The position numbers were made by a program, and so were the translations under genes. The notes below the pieces were generated by a model. The model saw only the letters and a program-made list of their open reading frames with translations. It searched no databases and was not told the origin of the DNA. From Campylorhamphus procurvoides (Eukaryota > Chordata > Aves > Passeriformes > Dendrocolaptidae), in the NCBI GenBank assembly GCA_013396655.1, contig WBMV01006289.1:806001-870000 (forward strand): 64,000 nt of DNA. Direction: 5' to 3'. Positions 22,225 through 34,000 of this stretch are shown here, piece after piece (the first letter of the stretch is position 1; each line of letters starts with the position of its first letter).

Positions 22225-24545
22225 TTCTCTGTAGATCATTCTCAGTGGTGATGGTATCACAGAGGGCCAATTTGAGAATAGTGGGATTTAATCCAGCAAA
22301 ATCCATTGGTAAGTAATACACATTGACAGGCTGTCCATCTGCACTGATTTACTCTGCTAATTTAAACAAAATTTTTATAATTTTTAGTAAGAATGCAAAT
22401 GCAGAGAGCAGTCTCAAATGTTTTAAACTTTATTGCAAGACTAGTTCACGTGTAAAAACGAAAACCGAAAGCTATGGCGTGGTACATAAAATCTGTAAGA
22501 AAAATACCTTGGTTTATGGTTTTTATTTGCATCTGTAAATTCTTTTGGTATATTTCAAACTCAGAAAAACTGTTTACTTGCCTCATGGTGTTCCTGCATG
22601 GATCATGAAAACTGTCAGAGGGAAATCTTTAGCTGCAGTTGTTTGAAGGTTTGTAGATTATATATGGCCTAACTGTGGCAGTGGACCATTTCAAGTTCAA
22701 GTGACATCTCAGAGGGGGACAGACACTGTTGAAGGAAGGAGAAGACCAACTTTTCATGGGGTTAATCCTTTAAACTCTCAAGTAACAGTAATAAACTTGT
22801 GTTTAATGATTGTTTTGGTAAATCTCAAATTTTTGGATATGTCATGCCACATGATCTATTAAGATCTGGACTATCTTGATGTTTTTTTACAGAGTTGTAG
22901 TTTAGCATCAGCTCAAGTCCAACATTTGAAAATTTTTAGGAAAATTATCTTGAGGACTTTCAAAGGTGGGATGTCTTTCTAAATGCAACAGTCAAGAAGA
23001 AACAAAGACAAGCATGTGCCTCTTGTTCCTATCAATTAAGACCAACTCTAGTTTCATAACACTGAATGTATTTTTATTGGGGAGGTGGGATGCAAAAACA
23101 CCTAAGAAGTGGTTACTAACTTTTCATTTGTTCCTGCCTGCTTGAAATCTTATTCAGAAGTCCATCCAACCCCCCTCACCTTCTTCCCTGGCATGTTCTT
23201 TCTGCTTGTTTCTCCCAAACTGGGACTGTTCCCTAAACTGCAGTCTTTCCAGGTAAGCACACAGCTCTGAATTATTCCTCTGTCCCATTAGTGCACAGAG
23301 AGGGCAGTGGAAACACAAGAAGCACAAGCTTCTCCCTCTTATATTTTAGAGTTAAAAAAAACCCTGAAAAAATAAGAAAGCAAGTATGACCTACTGAATA
23401 CTTCATCATACTTCTTTCTAGTTTAGTTTTGACCTGTAGCAATGGAGCTTTGATGTTTTGAACATAAAAATACTGAAGGCATGCTAGTTGTATTTCCTTA
23501 ATTACTGGTATGTCTGTATTTATTGTCCAGGGATCTTTTAGAATTCTCCCTTTTACCACTGCTACGTGTTAGGTGCAGAATGATTATCCTGAGTTCCAAA
23601 TTGAGTCATTCCTAAGCTGAGACAGAGGGAAATCTAAACACTTATTACCTGACAGCCTTTGTTCACAGCTGGCAAATGATTTGGGGAGCACCACACTAGT
23701 TTTCTTTGCTACTGATTTTGTGAGAGACAGATCAAATCAACTGAATTATGAGCAGTGAAGAAAAAAAATTGGTACTTGTTTTCCAGATGTTATTCAACAG
23801 TCAGAGCTATTTACAATTTAGTAAGAATTGTGAGGTGACCTCAGCAACTAATACTAATCCCAAGAGTAGAAGGTGTGGATGCAATTGTGCTCTGGGGCTG
23901 TGAGTTATTGATAAAGTTTGCAACATGCCCTTAAAAAGTTCAGATGGCCACAGAACATCAGTGTTGCTGAACAGCATCTCACCAGCTGCCTCTTGGGATG
24001 TAGTGGGACATCTCTGCTGAACACTTTCTCAGCTGAATTGGTCCTGCTCACGGTGCCTGCAGTGAGGAACGAGGTGATCTCTTACATATACAAATCCCCC
24101 ACTGTGGAGCTGGTTTGGGTTGTCTACCAGGAATTCTTCAACTTGTAATTCTTGAGAACAGCTGTCATGGTTTTCCTGATGCTAACGTGCTACTCAAGGT
24201 ATGTCTCTGGGTTTTAAAAAGATACAACTGAGGAAATGAAATTATTTAGCAGTTCTTATGAGAAGTATCACTGCTCAAGATCTCTGAATAGCGCCAGTGT
24301 TAGGGTGGAGGATGGATTTAATTTTTTCAGACTGTCATGTAGAGCCATGTTGTATGGTAGGTGTTTTCAGCCACTTATTGACCTGACTCTTTAAATTCAC
24401 TTGTTGCATCTTGTGTGAAACTTGCAAGTTCCGCTGGAGAGAGGGCATCTGTAATACAACTTGTATGAAAGAGCCTTTGTTTTATACACAATGGAAGTAA
24501 TTAGTCTGGTTGTTGAAGGGTTGCTAAAAAGGGAATAATGGGATT
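22225..24545. other. Intergenic sequence, no gene seen
   Basis: AT-rich unique sequence. It has an AATAAA at 22790-22795 followed at once by GT-rich sequence, which could be a distal poly(A) site for CDC73. The open frames at 23272-23559 (-) and 23918-24148 (+) have no recognisable content. Confidence 0.55.
22790..22795 (+). terminator. Possible distal poly(A) signal
   Basis: AATAAA is followed closely by ttgtgtttaatgattgtttt, a GT/T-rich element of the type needed for cleavage. It lies 4.7 kb after the CDC73 stop codon and would give a very long 3' UTR. Confidence 0.3.
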
Positions 24546-24551
24546 AAAGAT

Positions 24552-24650
24552 GAAAAAAACCCAAACCACCAAAAAACCCTCAACAACCCCAAACAAAAAT
24601 CCCAACAACTAAACCAAACATAACAACAAATCCCAACAAACCCAAAAAAC
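24552..24650. repeat. AC-rich low-complexity tract
   Basis: About 100 bases made almost only of A and C on the plus strand, with many AACCC, CAACA and AAACC words. It is the longest AC-rich member of the low-complexity tracts in this window. Confidence 0.8.
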
Positions 24651-24654
24651 ATAG

Positions 24655-27600
24655 AAAAGCTTCTAAAGTGAAATTACTTAACTGAAATACTTTTACAACA
24701 GCTCATTGTAAAGTCTGTACAGAACAAATTCATTCTGTGTTGAGTGGATTAACACCATAAATTGTGTTCCAATAATCTTGTTTTACCTTTATCAGATTGA
24801 GTGATCCACAAATTCACTCAGGGATGTAAAATCCCCCTTGAATTTGACTGATTTTCACTTCTAATCTTGGGGGTTTTTCTGGCTTTGGTCAGTACCTGTT
24901 GGTCTGTTCATCTAGCCTTTTCTTTCTCCCAAATATCAAGGCAGCTGGGTGATCATGCAAGTACAAAATTATGTACAAAATTAGAGTTAATGTTGTGTTT
25001 ATATGCATATACATTCACTTTACTGTTCCACTGAGAAATGTGCATCCACCATGAGGCACATTGTCGTTTTTTACATCATTACTTTTGTAATGTAACACAA
25101 TTAAAGTGTGGAGTTCTCCATATGTCGAAATTCTTTTCAGAATACATTTGACACTTGGCCATACAACATGAGACAATAATCAATACAGTAACTAAGCTAC
25201 GTGCGAAATTCTGGGTAAGGAGAACTCTGCATTTAGCAATTTGCCTCTCAGGAGGCTGATTTTTACACTGATGCAGACTGAAGGCGGATGTGTTCTCTAG
25301 CCATTCCTGAAAGCAATAAATAGCCTTTGAGAACTCTGGGAGAATAAAATCTGCCAAAAATCTTCAAAATGCATGGGATATATCAGCGATTTACCCATTT
25401 AATATGAGATGCTCCGGAAATGTCACACAGGTATCTTCAAAACATTCTCATCCATCAGAGTCTGCAAGGCAAAATGACAATAAATTTGCCATTACGGGCC
25501 CAGCAGTTCTTTGTGCAAGAATATTTTTGAATGTTTATCCTCTGGAATCGTGATTTGTACTGTTATTTCAGAGATTAGTGTCCTCAGATGTGTTACCAGT
25601 TACATCAGGGGAAGGGGTGGGTGTAAATATTTTCTAATTTTTAGCTCCTTTAAATAAACAGGATCTCTTGAAACAGGAATTGTGTCCAGTGCAGGTGGCA
25701 GTGTATCTGGGAAGAGTTGCATAATTGGAAAATGGGAACGTAAGTTGATTATGGTTATTGCTTAGTAGTGGTGTTTAGGGGGCACAGCAACACGAATGCT
25801 TAAGAAGGCATCATTCCCACACTGCCTCCACCCATAGCCAGGTTTTCTTACCTCCTGTCCATTGTTCTGTCACAGAATTTACTTCCCATTGTTCTCCCAT
25901 CTTTGTACCACATTGCAGCACCTGCCCCCTTTCCATTTCTGTAAAAATAACTCAGCTGACCACAGCTATATTGGTGACTTTGTAAACAGTCATTGACCAT
26001 ATCATATCCATGTCAACATTTTTTCTATAGTAGTAAAACATGAGATGAAGTTTATATCTGAAATACAAAGATAAATGTCTGGTTTTCTTTAATGCAGCTC
26101 TTAATGTTCCATACCACACTTAGCAATGCAGTGTATGGCGGTGTCTGCAGACTAAAAGACTCCTTAAAAACCAGCAATAACCTTGAAGCTTTTAGCATGA
26201 AGACAAGACAAACGGGGCTTCTGCTGTGTCATAAAATAACGATAAGGTGAGGAGGTGCAGGACCATCAAAGGAGTTGTATTTCTACAGTGCCCACAGGCA
26301 ATCATGATTTATCATAGCTTAACTTTATTTTGCTTTGGTTTTCTTCTCTGGGGGTTAGCTGAAGTGATGAGTAGATTCTCTCTATCTGTCAGAAAAAGTC
26401 TATATGGGAACTTTTAGGTTAAGATTTATATACTAAAAAAATGATACTTTTTTTTTCATCATGCCATTTCCTTTATTAGAATGTGCAACTGAAACAACCT
26501 TAATTAAGTAGTTGCCTGACTCAGCTAATTATGGCATCTTTCTCCCTGGGAAAAGCTAGCTGACCCTGCAAAACCTAATTAGGTCATGAGGTAAATTGAC
26601 ATAGCTTTTACATTAGCCGAGTATGTAGCTAATAACTGCTAAAGACAGCAGCTTTTCTATTATTGGAAATTGAACACAGTGTAAAACAATTCATTGAATA
26701 TCTTGAAGTTAGGGTGAGGCTGTGGGTCACATACCTGTGTCAGAAAGCAGCTGCTTGCACGGGGCTATATTCATTTTGCATCAGTAATGCCACAGCATGA
26801 TTGATATAAGGGATATTGTAAAGCACTCATTTTGAGATGGATTCCTTGGAATCTTTACATTTTCAAGAAATTCATTGCTTTTGCCCAATGACACTGGAGT
26901 TTGATAACTTCTTTGCCTTCCTGTGAAGGTTGTAAGTCCAAACATCATATCATGTGTGCCTGGAAGGCAAAAATTCTGCCTGCTGTCTGCTGGAGAGTGT
27001 GAGTGATTGCTGTTGACTTGTGCTTCTAAATGGCATGCCTTGTGCCCTTTACAAAGAAATTCTGTGCTATTAATTTCTACCTTCCTGTTACACCCCTTTT
27101 AACTCTAATTATTTGTAGTAAAATGCACATCTTTCATCAGAATGATAAACCAGATTTACCAAAGGTACAGGGTAAAGTGCAAAGTCTAATATAATTATTT
27201 GTGTCGTGCAGAGCTAATATGATTTTCCTGTAATTTTCCACAGATGTCTTTTTAACTATTATGCTTGAAAAAGAGCAAGGGGGAAAGAAAATTAATGATT
27301 CTAGATCAAGCATTTCCAGTATTACAGTAAGTTTATCTTAAATCAGATGTGGAAAGTCTACATAGTATGCAACAGAGAGCGCAAGCAAACTAAGCAGAGA
27401 ATACTGAGGTTTTCTGGGGAAACATGTTCATCCAAACTGCAGCACCAGTGTAGGTGCACCCTCTGAGGCTCACTCTGGACTCTGCCTAAAATGGTCACGA
27501 ATGAGCAACACATATTTCTGAAAAAAATTCAGGAAACTTAATTCACTTGCTGTGAAGGGATCTTAAGCCTTCAGGGTAAGTGAAAGGGTTGTAGTCTTAG

Positions 27601-28145
27601 CCTAAAACTTGTATTTCTTCTATTGCTACCTAGAAGCCTTCACCTGGAGTTTTGGAGGGTTGCTTTGTGGCTAGTGTGAGCTCTGCTAACCAATCCTTTT
27701 GGGAACTTCTCTGTTGGGTAAACCTATTTTTTAAATCGAGGTTGTATATTTAGATGGGTCAGTGTAAACAGAATACTTTGTTTTCACTTTTCAGGGGTAC
27801 GGGTATGTTTTGTGTTAGTGTTTTCTCTGGAAAAATGCAATTACTTGGGGTTGATTTGTTTCCTTTTGTTTATGCAGTAAACAAAACCAGTCCTGGGTTG
27901 ACTCTCCATCTGACTTCAGCCATGTTTATTTCATCACTGGGAGGGAAATTGACGCAGGTTTTTTGAAAGCCCAGGAAAGATCCTGCTGTGTTTTCCAGTA
28001 CCTAAAAGAAGAGACAGAGGAGACAGTGGTTCTTTCTTTACAAGGATGCACGATGAGAGAATAAAAGGGAACAGGGACAAACTTCTTCAGGGGCAACTCT
28101 GTCTGGACTAAAGAAAAGAGAGAAGAAAACTTCATTAGAGCAATT
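24655..28145. other. Intergenic sequence with a possible conserved element
   Basis: AT-rich unique sequence without a recognisable gene. The stretch at about 26490-26690 is rich in TAAT/ATTA homeodomain-type cores (TTAATTAA, GCTAATTATG, CCTAATTAGG). It has the even, non-repetitive look of a conserved regulatory element. No alignment could be made. Confidence 0.4.
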
Positions 28146-28154
28146 CAGCATAGG

Positions 28155-28310
28155 AATTGGTTGCCCATAAAGTAGTAGAAACTTCTTTCCTCACTGGAAG
28201 TACTCCAGGCTTGGCCTATGGGCTTTGGGTGACCTGGTCTATGGCCCTGCTTTAAGGGCAGGCTGGACCTGGGGATCTCCAAACACCTGGGCTTTTCCAG
28301 GAGCCCACAA
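28155..28310 (+). repeat. Old CR1 LINE 3' fragment
   Basis: The words GGTTGCCCATAAAGTAGTAG, CACTGGAAGTACTCCAGGCT and TTTGGGTGACCTGGTCTATG parallel the CR1 segment that ends the reverse-transcriptase region and 3' UTR (gaggttgcccagagaggtgg, ctggaggtgttcaaggccag, ttgggcaacctggtctagt). It is diverged, in plus orientation, and lacks the clear terminal tail. Confidence 0.7.
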
Positions 28311-28555
28311 ATCCCCTGAGTGTCAAATCCACTATCTCATGGTGTTTCCAGGCCACTGATCATTCCTTTATCTAGACATGTACAACGTGTTGTGCAGTAT
28401 TAGAACCCTGCTAAATCATATACCTAAGTCTTTAAATAGAAGTGTCTAAAGTTGGTCACGGCTCCTTACTGTGTCCAGGGCTTCTGTGCCCAGAGACTGG
28501 TGCTGCCTTGGGAAAGCAGCTCGAGTGCCTCAGGAGCCCTGGGACCTACCTGCCT

Positions 28556-28790
28556 CAGGTGCCTCAGGACCTCCCTCTCCCCTCCTCAGGTGCCTCAGGA
28601 CTTCCCTCTCCCTCCCCTCAGGTGCCTCAGAGTCTTCCTCTCCCCTCCTCAGGTACCTCAGGACACCTGCCCATCCCTCAGGTGCCGCAGGACCTCCCTC
28701 CCCACCCCTCAGGACACCTGCCCACCCACCCCTCAGGTGCCTCAGGATTTCCCTCTCCCCTCAGGTGCCTCAAAACTCCTCCCCAGGAGC
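28556..28790. repeat. GC-rich minisatellite, period about 31 bp
   Basis: CAGGT/CAGGA cores recur at 28556, 28587, 28619, 28650, 28679, 28710, 28734 and 28762, giving spacings of 31, 32, 31, 29, 31, 24 and 28. The unit is a CTCAGGTGCCTCAGGAC core followed by a C/T-rich spacer. The tract is much richer in G+C than its surroundings. The overlapping open frames in all three plus frames (28442-28936) come from the repeat and are not a gene. Confidence 0.9.
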
Positions 28791-28799
28791 TCCAGCCCA

Positions 28800-30925
28800 G
28801 CCCAGCTCGTCCTTCCCTCACGACCCGCCGACCCTGCAGCATTTTTAACAAGAACAGTGTGATTTTCACCCTCCATGCCCTGTTTGGGGAGGGTGAGGTG
28901 CCTGGCCGGGCAGCAGGAGGTGCAGGACAGAGGTGAGCTTCAATTATCTCCTCACTTTAATCAGTCGGTTCGTAATCAGCAGGAGGTGGTGGTATTTGAA
29001 TGTTGTTCTGAGTAATAATGGCCAGGATGATTTTCCGATGTAAATATTAACAATCAAGTTTATTTGCTGATTGTTTCTCCTGCCAATTAGCAGTGTTGCT
29101 TAATTCACACCTATCTCAGCTTATGCAGGAAAGTGCAAGAGTTACTTCATTTCTTTTCCACATCCAGATGGATTGAGTTACTCTTTGTAATGTACATTAA
29201 ATATAAGCCTGTACCCATAACAGTGGTTTGGTTGGGGGTTTTCTGTTGAGTTTTTGTTTGGTTGGTTGTTTTTTTGCTTTTTGTGTTTGTTTGTTTGTTT
29301 TGGGTTGGTTTTTTTCCTTTGTTCGTTTTGTTTTCGTTTGAGGGTTTTTTGTGGAAAGATGTATTGCCACCTTTCTTCAAGTGTTAGCTGTGGGTTTTTC
29401 TCTGCCATTATCAAAACAGCCTATTTGCTTATCAGTTTCCTTCCTTGAGCCTCTGGCCAGTGCTGAATTAAGTCAGTTTAAGAGATTTTTTCTGGGAGAC
29501 TTCAGTTTGTCTCTGGCAGGGTAACGGGGTAATGTGATTTTTTTAAATCTGAGGCCTAGCATCAGTCACCTCTGCCTGTTATCTTCCCAGTTTAATTTGG
29601 GGTATGCCCCTTCTTCCCTTCCCACTGAGGATATTGGCTGAGGCAGGACCAAAAGTGGCTTTGATGGGTAGGGTAAGACATAGGGCAAAATTCTGTTATC
29701 CAGATAGTTTTATACATCTGCTGAACCTTCTGAGATCTTATTTTCCTCTCCTGAATCTCAGAAGTTTTTGAAGTTTCATTGATCTGGTCTCACTGTGGTT
29801 TGTCTCTCAGAATCAATCTTTTTCTCACTGTTACTGTTCCTCATCAGTAAAGGTTCTTTTCAGTAACAGTAAGAAGACCTATGAGATGCATTTACCTCAC
29901 CCAGTGAACCAGGTTTTCAGCTTTCTCATTACTGGAACTGGGAACTGAATGTTCTGGATTAATTAAGTTTAGCATGCTCAAATTCCTCCCTTGTATGCCA
30001 AGTGAAACTTAATAGAGCACTGTTACTGATCAGCTTATCAGTTTTGGGAAGCATCTGGTTTTCACCCTGCTGTTTCACAGTCCCTGAGAAGGCTGACAGT
30101 ACAGATACCTCTACCAGGGCTGTCTTGTGGGGGAACCCAATATGATTGTACTTGCTGGGCCTTCATTTTAGCCGCTGGTAACTCACTTGCTTACCTTGCT
30201 TTGGCACTTTTCTGAATGCTTTCTTTTCCCCCATAACTATCATCTCTAGAAAGTATTGCAGGCAATTTAATCCCTTCTGATGAAATATTTTCATGGGGTT
30301 GTTTTTGTGCTTTTGTATCCCTCTACTTTTCCTCCTTACTAAAAAACAAAAATAAGTTTGCCACCTTTTCCACAGATTGTCTTTGATACTCACTTCTTCA
30401 TACAAGGTGGAGTCAGGAAGGCCTTCTCTTACAGAAAAAGAGTATTTCAGACAACTGTCTGTGTTCCTAGTTGATTAATCCAAAGCTGTGGCCATGTCAT
30501 AAGCCTTTCTGAAGCGCACAGCAGATTCTGCCAGCCTGCAACACGGCTGCCAAAGAGAACCTCCTCTTGTCTTTGTGGCCTGTTCCATCAGAACTCAGGT
30601 AAGGCCATGAACCTCCTGAGGCGCATCCCCTTTCCTAAACATAAAAGAAACTATCCAGGGTAAACCCAAGGCTTTCATTAGAGTTTTTGCTGCTGTTAAG
30701 GCACCAAGGACTGTTTCAATGCAGGTAGGGCAGTCCTTCAGCTGATGTTTGTATGAAGTACAGCAACATGCCCTATCTGATAAATAGGAGGTTGTAGGAT
30801 TCTTGCTCTCAATGACCTGCAGTAAAAATTGATATGTAAACTATTACTCAAAGTCAAAAGAAAGTTGCTTATTAGAGACTGAGAGTTTTCAAGATGTGCA
30901 TGGAATAATGAGTCTTAGAGATGAG
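28800..30925. other. Intergenic sequence with a possible conserved element
   Basis: The 28930-29110 stretch is rich in TAATCAG, AATATTAACAATC and CAATTAG words and may be a regulatory element. It is followed by a GT-rich low-complexity tract (29221-29352). The rest is unique AT-rich sequence, and no gene is recognised. Confidence 0.4.
29221..29352. repeat. GT-rich low-complexity tract
   Basis: About 130 bases almost only of G and T on the plus strand, with many TTTGTTTG, GGTTGG and TTTTTG words. The Lys/Asn/Thr-rich open frames on the minus strand (29147-29414) are produced by this bias. Confidence 0.8.
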
Positions 30926-30929
30926 TTAG

Positions 30930-31020
30930 ATACAGGAATTACAGGGTGAAATTCTCTGACTTATTCTGCGGGAAGCTGGGTGATCATCATAGTCTCTTCT
31001 AGCCTTAAAATGCAGTCATA
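30930..31020 (+). repeat. Ancient CR1-like 3'-end fragment
   Basis: The stretch around GGGAAGCTGGGTGATCATCA and TAGTCTCTTCTAGCCTTAAA resembles the old CR1 tail seen in turtles and other reptiles (actagatgatcacaatggtc, ccttctggccttaaa). The match is partial, which suggests a very old insertion. Confidence 0.6.
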
Positions 31021-31029
31021 TTTAGAGCA

Positions 31030-31080
31030 GTTTGCTTTACTGTGCCAGAGAGATTGAGAGGTTTGCTTTACTGTACCAGA
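31030..31080. repeat. Short tandem duplication, 31-bp period
   Basis: The 20-base word GTTTGCTTTACTGTGCCAGA at 31030 recurs with one change (G to A) at 31061. This is a simple two-copy duplication. Confidence 0.75.
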
Positions 31081-31084
31081 AAAT

Positions 31085-34000
31085 ACAATCTGCTGTAACT
31101 GTCACAAGAATGTCATTTGCTATCAAAGTAGCACAAAAAAAGAAAAAGCAGAACATATGAACCGTTTACATAATCAGGCTGGTTTATTTGGACAATGCTG
31201 GAAGGAAATTTAGTAGAGCAGGTTTAGACATGCTAAAAATAACAGTTGCTGAAAATGTCTTGCCCCTGAAAGATGCTGAAACAGGTCCAGAGTTTGCTCA
31301 CTTGATTAAGACGATCTTGACAGGCAAATGCAGTGGATCAACATGAAGTGAATTCCTGTGTGGGAAGGTGGCATAAGGTATGGATACATTGCAAATGGAA
31401 CTACCATTATCTGGCTTTCCAGAGCACATTACCAGCTAAAGAGCCCTTTTTCTTGGGACAATGCTTTTGTTTCTGGTGTTAGCTTGTGGGTTAGAGCTGG
31501 TACCTTCCTATGATTTGCTAAGTATTCAAAGTAGAAGTGTTAGAGGTCAAAAGTAGATGTGTTGTATTTCCAAACAGTGTTTGCAGATGTCATCAATATA
31601 TTTACATAACAGTCTGATGTCTTAGTATTTGATATTTTAAAATTTCCTGCCTGAGCTTTGCACAAGTATTTTGTTATATATTTCTAATGTTCAAAAGCAG
31701 CAGTCAAGTGAGTTTCAGTGCTCTGGAATTCTGTAGTTATCATAATGCAGATAAACAACCAAGCTGCAAGAATCCAGTTGTAGCACAGATTAGAGGACAT
31801 AATCATGCTTAGAAAACTTTCAATTACCTCTGACCAGAGTAAAGATTTCATAAAGTCATAAAGTCCTCCTGTGTGCTCTCCTTCAGAGACAACCAGAAAT
31901 TATGAAGAACATTTAACCTCTTACAAATGTGGACTATTATTAGCTATTAGTTCTTTCATCAGGGTTCTTTGCAGGTGCATATGTTACCTTGTAATTGCTC
32001 CATTATTTTTACCTCCAAATTATTAAAGGATATCCCCTTGGAATCTGCTGTGTTTTATTGATGCAGTAAAATTACGTTTGAAGGAAGATTTCTATGAATA
32101 AGAATAGAGCATAAGAATGCAACTTTATTTTCTTTGTAAAAATTTCCTCCTTTCCCAAATACCCTGTTAGACACTTTGGAAAAGGAGTGTGAGTCAAATT
32201 CTTCAAAACATTTAATAAATGCAGCTGCCAAAAGCTCTCAGCTCCAACAGTTCTTTTGTTGGACCCTGAAGCCTGCTTTTGGTTCTTCTGTGCATCTCTG
32301 TGTTGCACATGGACACTGAGCAAGTCAAAGGAGGCAGGACAGACACAGAAATATGTGGTGGAGATACAGAACATCTGGAAAGGCCATTTCAAAGCTAAAG
32401 AATGACACAGGAGTTCTTTAATAATATCTAATTGCAAGAAGGAAATACTTCTGCACCGACTTTTCTGGGGGAGATGTTTTTGTTGGTGTTTTATAACCAG
32501 GAAGATGTTTTATCTGGGTTTGCACCTCCTCAATGTGGTTTCTGTCTTATCACTCAGATCAGGGGAGGTTTGCAGCTGAGCAGAGATGAAAGAGCTTCAT
32601 TGGCAGCTAAGGCCGAAGATGGGTTGCAGCTGATTCATGAGGTAAATGAGCTTTTGTGCTGGGAAGTAACTCATGCTTTTCTAGTAACAAGATCTAGCAG
32701 TCATCGGTTGAGACAGCAGCAGTTGGTGCTATTGTACTTCACTTAGGAGATGGAAAGCAGTGTTTCCCTCAGAAGTCAGAGGCAGTTTTCAGAACCAAAT
32801 CTTTAGAATATGCATATGCCAATGTTGGTAGCTCTTTATGGAATGCAGACAGCTTCAGATCCATCTCTTCCTGAAATAAAACCAGCACTTTATGGTAGCA
32901 GCATATGTTTTAAGTATAGTTTCTGCCAGAGATTAGTGATTTGATGTGACTCAGTTTTCTCAAGAAGTGTCAGACTCTGTATGGTATCCTAACATGAGTG
33001 CCCAAAATTAACTTTATAAATATTTTGCTATCCTGATAGCTGGAAACAGCTCTACTGAGATCTCAGGCTGGTCTCAAGTTGAAGAAGGGGAGTGGAGAGG
33101 GGGCTGTGCCTCACTGTGTCTGTACAGGTTTTTCCCTCTTTGGGAGGACTTCAGCCTCTTCATCCCTGAGGTTGTCAATCCAGGACTGTAGTGCTTTTCC
33201 TCTGGCACTGTATTCTCATGGGAAGGCCAAAGAAAAAGCATGCAGGCAGCAGAAAATACCTTTCAAAGTGACAGCTGTTTATCACATGTGCATTTCTCTG
33301 TGGAATGAAAGGCTGACGAAGCTTTGCTGTCCCTGCAGTCTCAGTACATTAAAAATCAAGCAAACAAACAAAAGCAGAACATGAAAAACACCAAACCCAC
33401 AACTCTGAGGTTCAGTCCGTGTCCCAGTTTACACTTCAGTTTCAGAAGCCTTTGCAAAACTTGCAAATACCCAGAAGTGTTTCTGTCTCTACTTGTGAGC
33501 AGTTTCTATACTGTGAAGGTAGTGTCCCTCTTTTTGGGCTTCAGCAGCCTTTAAATATCGAGTCTTCACCTTCATCTGACCACTGTCTTTCCTCAGTGTA
33601 GACACTGTGTGCCTTGCATTAATACATAGTCTTTTACATAAAAGAATTCATGTTGAGGTGCTGGTTGATTTTTGAAAGACTCAGCTCACAGGCAGGCTCA
33701 TGGAAAAATTCTGTTTAGGAGAAAGAAGAATGAACCATTTTATAGGGCATTCTTAGTTTGGTTATGTCTCTCTGCACCCCCAAAAGAATTAGAACAAATG
33801 ATTTTCAAACTCATTAGCTTCTACTTCACATAAGTAGGCTGGCAAATAAAAATTACCCTGTGAATAGCTCTTGTATCAATGTTTTTCTATATCTGAAAAA
33901 ATATGTAGGAATATTCCTAATAGGTGACTTGTAAGGGCACTGGCTTTTGGTGTAAAATGATATAGCACAAGAAAAACATCAGGAATTAAGGAAAGGGGAT

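Noticed and set aside
28442..28936. Three overlapping plus-strand open frames (125-164 codons), Pro/Ser/Leu-rich
   Set aside because: They are made by the 31-bp minisatellite, which stays open in every plus frame. There is no domain and no splice or start support.
32072..33384. Three open frames of 101-121 codons on both strands
   Set aside because: The lengths are within chance expectation for this composition. There is no domain, no exon edges and no bias typical of coding sequence.
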